From: Brucepastera parasyntrophica
Lineage (GTDB): Bacteria; Spirochaetota; Spirochaetia; Treponematales; Treponemataceae
Assembly (NCBI RefSeq): GCF_022376835.1
Contig: NZ_CP084606.1
Span: 2,164,501 to 2,228,500 of the forward strand
Length of the DNA: 64,000 bases
Direction: 5' to 3'
Shown here: in pieces, positions 58,518 through 64,000 of the stretch
Layout: each line of letters opens with the position of its first letter
Numbering within the stretch: the stretch's first letter is position 1
Made by a program: the position numbers and the translations under genes
The notes under the pieces: generated by a model
Told to the model about the DNA's origin: nothing
Seen by the model: only the letters and a program-made list of their open reading frames with translations
Databases searched by the model: none

Positions 58518-59243
58518 ATGAAGAAACAATTACTGCGGCGGTCAGCCGGATTTTTCGTTCTGCTTCTCTGTTTTCTGGCTGCAACGGCATGTTCGCCGTC
58601 GGTTGTAATCTCTATAACCGAGAATCCTCCCGATCCTGCCTCTTTTGCCACAGAAATGTCTCCGGCAGCCGAAAAACTTGTGCGCCAGCTGAGCGGGCTG
58701 GGATCAGATTCCGGAGACGGGGCCGAATCTGTACAGATATTTGACGCTGACGGAATAACGGCCTCCCTGGCTTACGCGGGAATAACAGTAAAATCGGTCT
58801 CCTATCCCTCCGATTCGGGCATCAGCCTGTCTCTGACAGTGCCGGACCTTAACGGGTTTCTCGATAACGCCATTATTCTGGACAGAAAAAACCGGAAACT
58901 GATCCTGTCCCTTACACGGGAATCGCTCAATTCAGCGGCAGCCCTTATGCCTGAAGATACCTATGATTATCTCGATTTATTCATGGCCCCGGCTTTTACC
59001 GGGGAAGATATGACGGTTTCCGAGTACAGGGACATTATAGCCGCGGCCTATGGGAGAACGCTTGCTGACGAAATGGAAAAAGAGGCCTTTTCGCTTACGG
59101 TCCGCTGTCCTTCCGCGCCGAAGGAAATAAGCGTAACCCCTCCGGGTACCGGCCGTGTTTCCGGTAAAGACGCGCTTATAACCCTGCCTCTCGCGGTTTT
59201 GCTGGTCCTGGAAAATCCTGTATATATTGAAGTTGCCTGGTAA
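58518..59243 (+). CDS. Putative lipoprotein, unknown function
   Basis: 241 residues starting at ATG 58518 (MKKQLLRRSAG). Lipoprotein signal with a candidate lipobox AATAC after FFVLLLCFLA. The mature part has two subdomains with no recognised family; the segment SLTVPDLNGFLDNAIILDR and the later GKDALITLPLAVLLVLENPV are the most conserved-looking. The open frame extends to 58455 but the upstream residues are not signal-like. Likely co-transcribed with the NlpC/P60 gene, suggesting an envelope role. Confidence 0.62.
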   Translation: MKKQLLRRSAGFFVLLLCFLAATACSPSVVISITENPPDPASFATEMSPAAEKLVRQLSGLGSDSGDGAESVQIFDADGITASLAYAGITVKSVSYPSDSGISLSLTVPDLNGFLDNAIILDRKNRKLILSLTRESLNSAAALMPEDTYDYLDLFMAPAFTGEDMTVSEYRDIIAAAYGRTLADEMEKEAFSLTVRCPSAPKEISVTPPGTGRVSGKDALITLPLAVLLVLENPVYIEVAW

Positions 59244-59292
59244 CGGAATTTGTTAGCCTTGGTTGCAGAAATGTAAATAAAGAATAATACGA

Positions 59293-59335
59293 TTGAAATA
59301 TTCTCCTTTTATTAGTAGAATAGTCGTACTAATAA
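59293..59335 (+). promoter_or_regulatory. Hydrogenase operon promoter overlapped by a palindromic operator
   Basis: TTGAAA at 59293-59298 and TAGAAT at 59316-59321 are spaced 17 bases. An inverted repeat TTATTAGTA (59309-59317) and TACTAATAA (59327-59335), with 9 bases between the arms, covers the -10 box and start point. A repressor bound here would block the promoter. It does not match the Rex consensus exactly. Confidence 0.6.
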
Positions 59336-59376
59336 TAATCGATAAAATTTTATTGACTAAGTATTTGGAGGGTTAC

Positions 59377-59853
59377 ATGGCAGCAGCGTGCGAGTTCTCC
59401 GGTGAGCTCAATGCTTTCATTGATGAATGGAAGACAAAACCCGGAAATCTTATCATGATTCTTCACAAAGTCCAGGAAGAGAAAGGCTATATTTCCAAAG
59501 AATCCGCGGTGGAAGTAGCGGAACGGACAGGGATGCCATTGGCCCGTGTGTACGGAACAATGACATTCTATCATTTTTTCAAGACAGTAAAACCCGGTAA
59601 AAACCGGATAAGCGTCTGTCTCGGGACCGCCTGTTATCTGAAAGGCGGGCAGGACTTAATCGATGAGGCGAGGACTCTTCTCGGGCTTGCTTCCGGAGAA
59701 ATAACCACTCATGACGGTCTCTTTTCAGTTGAACCGGTCCGCTGTATAGGCTGTTGTGGCCTTGCCCCGGTCCTTACCGTAAACGGCGATGTATACGGCA
59801 AGCTGTCAAAAAACCAGATAGACGAAATAATCGCTACATACCAGAATAAATAA
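59377..59853 (+). CDS. hydC: Hydrogenase subunit HydC, NuoE-like [2Fe-2S] protein
   Basis: 158 residues. NuoE/thioredoxin-like ferredoxin with the four cluster cysteines in CLGTACYLKGG and VRCIGCCGLAP. N-terminal helical domain (GNLIMILHKVQEEKGYIS, MPLARVYGTMTFYHFF) is standard. Start ATG 59377 follows GGAGGG by five to six bases; the longer open frame is the promoter region. Small subunit of the NAD(H)/ferredoxin-linked [FeFe] hydrogenase encoded downstream. The next gene starts immediately after its stop. Confidence 0.92.
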   Translation: MAAACEFSGELNAFIDEWKTKPGNLIMILHKVQEEKGYISKESAVEVAERTGMPLARVYGTMTFYHFFKTVKPGKNRISVCLGTACYLKGGQDLIDEARTLLGLASGEITTHDGLFSVEPVRCIGCCGLAPVLTVNGDVYGKLSKNQIDEIIATYQNK

Positions 59854-60417
59854 ATGCATTATACCCTCTGTGATATGTTCAGCGATCTGACCCAGAATTC
59901 AATTGAAGCGGGCGCTGATACAATTACGGTGGATATAGAACAGACGGAAACATCCGTTTCCTGCTGTATTGAAGATAACGGCAAAGGCATGAGTCCTGAA
60001 CAGCTGAAACGCGCGACAGATCCTTTTTATACTGATGGTATAAAACATCCGCACCGGAAAGTTGGCCTGGGTATACCTTTTCTGATTCAGACAGCCGAAG
60101 AAACCGGCGGGACATGGAGCATCACTTCTGACGTTACGGATAACGGAAAGGGAGCTCCGGGGACCAGAATTTCATGTTCGTTTGATTTGACAAATATTGA
60201 CACACCGCCGGTCGGTGATGTCACCGGTTTTTTCCGGCAGATACTGACCTTCCCCGGTTCCTATGAGATGATCATTACCAGAGAGGCTCCCGGCTTCGGG
60301 TATACGGTACGGAGGTCTGATTTGCTGGAAGCGCTCGGATTGCAGGACCAGGGAGAATTCGCGGACGCGAACGCCCTCAGCCTGCTGGGGCAGTATCTGG
60401 AATCGCTTGAGGACTGA
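59854..60417 (+). CDS. Hydrogenase-cluster GHKL ATPase-domain protein
   Basis: 187 residues. Histidine-kinase-type ATPase domain without a phosphoacceptor: N-box DLTQNSIEAGADTITVDI, EDNGKGMS, HRKVGLGIPFL. The C-terminal half (TGFFRQILTFPGSYEMIITR) is helical and of unknown fold. Such ATPases are found between hydC and hydB in clostridial hydrogenase operons (sometimes named hydD). Start is directly at the hydC stop. A regulatory role is inferred; no sensor kinase pairs with it here. Confidence 0.82.
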   Translation: MHYTLCDMFSDLTQNSIEAGADTITVDIEQTETSVSCCIEDNGKGMSPEQLKRATDPFYTDGIKHPHRKVGLGIPFLIQTAEETGGTWSITSDVTDNGKGAPGTRISCSFDLTNIDTPPVGDVTGFFRQILTFPGSYEMIITREAPGFGYTVRRSDLLEALGLQDQGEFADANALSLLGQYLESLED

Positions 60418-60531
60418 AGCCTGCCGGGTTTCAGCCGCCGGAAAAGATTCCGGAAAACGGGTTCTTGGACCCTGAGAATGTAAAACCTACCGCCGGTGAA
60501 TTTGTTTTACCGGCCATAACAGGAGGATAAA

Positions 60532-60927
60532 ATGGCTAAAATGACGCTGGAAGAGCTGCGGAAGCTGCGCGAATCAACACAGCAGCAGATTAAAAAACGT
60601 GATACTGAGGGAAAACAGGCCCAGATTATTGTCGGGATGGGGACCTGCGGGATTGCTGCGGGCGCGAAGGACACCCTCGACGCATTTATATCCGAACTTG
60701 ATTCACACGGTATGGGCGGCGATGTTCTTATACGGCAGACCGGCTGTATGGGTCTTTGCCAGAATGAACCGACCGTTGAGGTCGTTATGAAGGACATGCC
60801 TACAGTAATTTACGGCAGAGTGGACCCCGCAACAGCAAAAGAAATAGTTGAGAAACACCTTATGAAAAAAGAACTTCTCAATGACCGTATTCTGGATCGC
60901 CCGTCCGGGGATATCCTGAAAAACTAA
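60532..60927 (+). CDS. Thioredoxin-like [2Fe-2S] ferredoxin of the hydrogenase operon
   Basis: 131 residues. Cysteines in VGMGTCGIAAGAKD and RQTGCMGLCQNEP form the C...C...CxxxC pattern of thioredoxin-fold ferredoxins. A coiled N-terminal helix (MTLEELRKLRESTQQQIKKR) precedes the domain. It resembles the N-terminal domain of the HydB subunit that follows 11 bases downstream and may shuttle electrons to it. The 114-base gap before it shows only an internal GCCGG-rich hairpin and the ribosome binding site GGAGG. Confidence 0.85.
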   Translation: MAKMTLEELRKLRESTQQQIKKRDTEGKQAQIIVGMGTCGIAAGAKDTLDAFISELDSHGMGGDVLIRQTGCMGLCQNEPTVEVVMKDMPTVIYGRVDPATAKEIVEKHLMKKELLNDRILDRPSGDILKN

Positions 60928-60938
60928 GGAGAAAATTC

Positions 60939-62723
60939 ATGGCATATAGTAATTACATTCTCGTCTGCGGCGGGACAGCCTGTGAATCAAGCAACGCGGA
61001 CGCGATTTATACCAACCTGGTATCGGAGGCAAAGGCGGCTGGCGTTATTGATAAGGTCCAGATTGTAAAGACCGGCTGTTTCGGTTTTTGTGAAAAGGGT
61101 CCGATCGTTAAAGTACTGCCTGAAGATTCCTTTTATGTCGAGGTAAAACCCGACGACGCCAAAGAAATTATTAATGAGCAGATTGTCAAAGGCCGTGAAG
61201 TTCCCCGCCTTCTGTATAATAAGGAAGAAAAGAAAGGGATCGAGCAGGTCGAAGAAATCCAGTTTTACCAGAAACAGCTCCGTATTGTTCTGAGGAACTG
61301 CGGCGTAATAAACCCTGAGAATATAGAAGAATATATAGCCCGCGACGGCTATGCCGCTCTTGAAAAAGCCCTGTTCAGCCTGACTCCCCAGCAGATTATT
61401 GATGAGGTCAAAAAGTCCGGTCTCCGGGGCCGCGGCGGCGCGGGGTTCCCCACCGGCCTCAAATGGGAAGCCGGCATGAAAGCCCCGGGCGATGTAAAAT
61501 ATGTTGTATGTAATGCCGACGAGGGCGACCCCGGCGCTTATATGGACCGTTCAACTATTGAAGGCGATCCCCATTCCGTTATTGAAGCAATGACTATCTG
61601 CGGAAAAGCGATCGGCGCAAATCAGGGATATGTGTATATCCGGGCTGAATACCCCCTCGCCATTGACCGCCTGAAAATAGCCATGGAGCAGGCCCGCGAC
61701 GCCGGACTCCTGGGAAAAGATATTCTCGGATCAGGTTTTGATTTTGATATAGAAATCCGCCTCGGCGCCGGCGCATTTGTCTGCGGTGAGGAAACCGCTC
61801 TTCTGCGTTCCATTGAAGGAAAACGCGGTATGCCGACTCCCAAGCCCCCCTTCCCGGCGCAGTCGGGTCTCTGGGGCGCGCCGACTATTATCAACAATGT
61901 TGAAACCTGGGCAAATATCCCGGTTATTCTGACAAAGGGCGCGGACTGGTTTACCAAAATCGGGACTGAAGATTCAAAGGGAACAAAGGTTTTCGCTCTT
62001 ACCGGTAAGGTCGAAAATTCGGGACTCGTTGAAGTCCCCATGGGAACAACCCTGCGCGAAATTATTTTTGAAATCGGCGGCGGCATCAAAAACGGAAAGA
62101 AATTCAAGGGCGTCCAGACCGGCGGTCCTTCCGGCGGTATTATTACAGAAGAACACCTGGATACGCCCATTGACTTCAAGGCCCTCCAGCAGCTTGGTTC
62201 AATGATGGGTTCCGGCGGTATGATTGTTATGGACGAAGACGACTGCGTCGTCGACGTTTCAAAATTCTATATGGAATTCTGTGTTGATGAATCCTGCGGA
62301 AAATGTTCTCCCTGCCGTATCGGCACCAGACAGATTTACTCGATACTTGAAAAGATCACCCGCGGCAGCGCCACGGAAACTGATCTGGACAAACTGAAGG
62401 AAATCAGCTTCGCGATGCAGAAATCTTCACTCTGCGCCCTTGGGCAGTCTGCTCCGAACCCGACGATTTCCACAATCAAGAAATTTGAAAAGGAATATCT
62501 TGAACATATCAGGGACAAAAAATGCGCTGCAGGAAAGTGCAAGCATCTTGTTACCTTCACTATTAATGACAAGTGTATCGGCTGCGGCGCCTGCGCCCGC
62601 AAATGTCCCGTAAGCTGTATCTCGGGCGAGCGGAAGACGCGCCATGTAATCGACCAGAGCAAGTGTATAAAGTGCGGTGAATGCTTTAACACCTGTAAAT
62701 TCGGTGCGATTGATAAGAAGTAA
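60939..62723 (+). CDS. hydB: Hydrogenase subunit HydB, NuoF-like flavoprotein
   Basis: 594 residues. N-terminal thioredoxin-like [2Fe-2S] domain (CGGTACESSN, KTGCFGFCEKG), then the NuoF core: RGRGGAGFPTGLKW, NADEGDPGAYMDR (FMN and NADH site), GAYVCGEE-like FVCGEETALL and the [4Fe-4S] ligands in CGKCSPCRIGT. A C-terminal bacterial ferredoxin domain carries two clusters (CIGCGACARKCP and CIKCGECFNTCK). This is the NAD(H)-oxidoreducing subunit. With HydA and HydC it would form an electron-bifurcating or confurcating hydrogenase that couples H2 to NADH and ferredoxin. AAGGAG precedes the ATG. Confidence 0.95.
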   Translation: MAYSNYILVCGGTACESSNADAIYTNLVSEAKAAGVIDKVQIVKTGCFGFCEKGPIVKVLPEDSFYVEVKPDDAKEIINEQIVKGREVPRLLYNKEEKKGIEQVEEIQFYQKQLRIVLRNCGVINPENIEEYIARDGYAALEKALFSLTPQQIIDEVKKSGLRGRGGAGFPTGLKWEAGMKAPGDVKYVVCNADEGDPGAYMDRSTIEGDPHSVIEAMTICGKAIGANQGYVYIRAEYPLAIDRLKIAMEQARDAGLLGKDILGSGFDFDIEIRLGAGAFVCGEETALLRSIEGKRGMPTPKPPFPAQSGLWGAPTIINNVETWANIPVILTKGADWFTKIGTEDSKGTKVFALTGKVENSGLVEVPMGTTLREIIFEIGGGIKNGKKFKGVQTGGPSGGIITEEHLDTPIDFKALQQLGSMMGSGGMIVMDEDDCVVDVSKFYMEFCVDESCGKCSPCRIGTRQIYSILEKITRGSATETDLDKLKEISFAMQKSSLCALGQSAPNPTISTIKKFEKEYLEHIRDKKCAAGKCKHLVTFTINDKCIGCGACARKCPVSCISGERKTRHVIDQSKCIKCGECFNTCKFGAIDKK

Positions 62724-62735
62724 GGAGAAATCAAC

Positions 62736-64000
62736 ATGGTAAATGTGAAAATAAACGGTAACCCAATACAGGTTCCTGAAGATGCAACAATTCTTGAAGC
62801 CGCGAAGCTTGCGAATATCACTATTCCCACGCTGTGCTACAATGATGATCTCCCCGCGTGGGCTTCCTGCGGTATTTGTATTGTCCGCATGGAAGGCACG
62901 CCGCGTATGCTCCGCGCCTGTACAACTAAAGTCACGGAAGGAATGAGTGTTATCACCCATGATCCTGAAGTCGTCAAAGCCCGCAAAACGGTCCTTGAGT
63001 TGATTCTGTCAAACCATCCCCAGAAATGTCTGACCTGTATACGGAACAACAACTGCGAGCTTCAGACACTGGCCGCGGAATTCAATATGGACAAGGTCAA
63101 TTTTGACTATTACATCATTGACAGACCCATAGACAATTCAAACAGCGCCATTGTTTTTGAGCGGACAAAATGTATCAGCTGCGGCCGCTGCGTTGAAGCC
63201 TGTCAGGAAGTCCAGAATGTTAACGCGATTGAATACCAGGGCCGCGGCGGTAAAACCGTTATTGCGCCCGCCGCTATGGCACAGCTGACAGACTCTCCCT
63301 GTATCCGCTGCGGACAGTGCGCGGCCCATTGTCCGGTCGGCGCAATTTACGAAATGGGAGAAATCCCTCTGGTACAGGAAGGTCTCGCGAACCCCGATCT
63401 TGTCAGTGTTGTCCAGATAGCGCCTGCCGTGCGTGTCGCCCTCGGAGAGGAATTCGGAATGAAACCGGGCGAGCTGACTACGGGCAAGATTTTTGCCGCA
63501 CTCAGGCGGATAGGGTTCCAGCATGTTTTTGACACAAACTGGTCGGCTGACCTGACTATCATGGAAGAAGGAACCGAACTGATCGGACGCCTTCTCCACG
63601 GGAAGGGCGCACTTCCCATGTTTACTTCCTGCTGCCCGGGATGGGTCGACTATGTTGAAAAAGTCGGCCATGATCTTCTTCCTCACCTTTCAACAGCAAA
63701 GAGTCCCCAGCAGATGATGGGAGCCATGATAAAAACCTATTGGGCGGAAAAGGCAAAGGTCGATCCGAAGAAAATTTTCTCGGTGGCGGTAATGCCCTGT
63801 ACGGCAAAAAAATATGAATGCAGACGCAATGAAACCATGAGTTCTTCCGGGACCCAGGATGTGGACGCGGTCATTTCCACCCGTGAATTTGCCAAACTGA
63901 TTAAGATGAGCGGAATTGACTTTAATTCCCTTCCTGAAGAACACGCGGACAATCCGCTCGGCCCGTACAGCGGCGCCGGTACCATTTTCGGAGCGACCGG
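62736..64000 (+). CDS. hydA: [FeFe] hydrogenase catalytic subunit HydA, cut by window end
   Basis: At least 421 residues are visible; the frame runs off the window. N-terminal [2Fe-2S] domain (TLCYNDDLPAWASCGICIVR, RACTT), a His/Cys cluster site (NHPQKCLTCIRNNNCELQ), two [4Fe-4S] clusters (CISCGRCVEACQ and CIRCGQCAAHCP), then the start of the H-cluster domain with L1 TSCCPGWVDYVEK and L2 MPCTAKKYECRR. The third H-cluster motif lies beyond the end. The domain order is that of trimeric HydABC enzymes. Start ATG 62736 with AAGGAG eight bases upstream, 12 bases after hydB. Produces or consumes H2 in fermentation. Confidence 0.95.
   Translation, partial: MVNVKINGNPIQVPEDATILEAAKLANITIPTLCYNDDLPAWASCGICIVRMEGTPRMLRACTTKVTEGMSVITHDPEVVKARKTVLELILSNHPQKCLTCIRNNNCELQTLAAEFNMDKVNFDYYIIDRPIDNSNSAIVFERTKCISCGRCVEACQEVQNVNAIEYQGRGGKTVIAPAAMAQLTDSPCIRCGQCAAHCPVGAIYEMGEIPLVQEGLANPDLVSVVQIAPAVRVALGEEFGMKPGELTTGKIFAALRRIGFQHVFDTNWSADLTIMEEGTELIGRLLHGKGALPMFTSCCPGWVDYVEKVGHDLLPHLSTAKSPQQMMGAMIKTYWAEKAKVDPKKIFSVAVMPCTAKKYECRRNETMSSSGTQDVDAVISTREFAKLIKMSGIDFNSLPEEHADNPLGPYSGAGTIFGAT

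Overview
The window looks like a chromosomal segment of an anaerobic, chemotactic spirochete of the Treponema type. This is inferred from gene content, not from a marker gene. It has three classical chemoreceptors plus a degenerate receptor-like protein, and a full adaptation cluster (cheW-cheW-STAS-cheA-cheR-cheB-cheY-cheD). It also has a confurcating-type [FeFe] hydrogenase operon, a TraX-like membrane protein, a SlyX protein, lipoproteins and outer-membrane-like barrels. Base composition is intermediate. No rRNA, tRNA, CRISPR array, phage or transposase gene was seen.

Layout. 1-6700: a secreted OB-fold protein, a secreted M48 protease, a broken GGDEF protein, a DUF3795 protein, a WYL/YafY regulator and a hybrid histidine kinase. 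6760-11337: a histidine operon (hisG-hisB-hisA/I/E-hisD) preceded by a leader peptide with four consecutive His codons and a terminator hairpin, which together look like a classical attenuator. 11348-19661: an acyltransferase, a two-component system, a nucleotidyltransferase, two GNAT enzymes, a barrel-like protein, a small membrane protein and a HAD phosphatase. 19678-30601: a soluble receptor-like protein divergent from the large chemotaxis operon. 30598-44051: PdxA, an acyl-CoA synthetase, TraX/SlyX, an orphan MetQ lipoprotein, a glycoside hydrolase lipoprotein, two dCache-like receptors and CysK. 44176-52333: an SDR protein, an operon with a hydrolase, thiamine pyrophosphokinase and an endonuclease/phosphatase-fold protein, then marR with a two-gene ABC exporter. 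52645-59243: a HAD phosphatase, a CBS-ATPase/DRTGG/PHP signalling trio, an acyl-CoA ligase, an NlpC/P60 protein and a lipoprotein. 59293-64000: hydrogenase genes hydC, an ATPase gene, a thioredoxin-like ferredoxin gene, hydB and hydA, the last cut by the window end.

Two families of intergenic repeats are scattered through the window. Family A (four copies, about 95-105 bp) is a double hairpin whose right end carries a Shine-Dalgarno-like AAAGGAG. Family B (six copies, about 85-215 bp) is a mosaic of short modules that often supplies the stop codon of the neighbouring gene.

Data quality. I count 21 single-base frameshifts in 18 genes. All are in the direction of one missing base and nearly all sit in homopolymers. 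They hit genes that should be intact, such as hisA, thiamine pyrophosphokinase and both ABC subunits. The simplest reading is uncorrected deletion error in a long-read assembly, so I annotate these genes as full-length CDS with a noted lesion.
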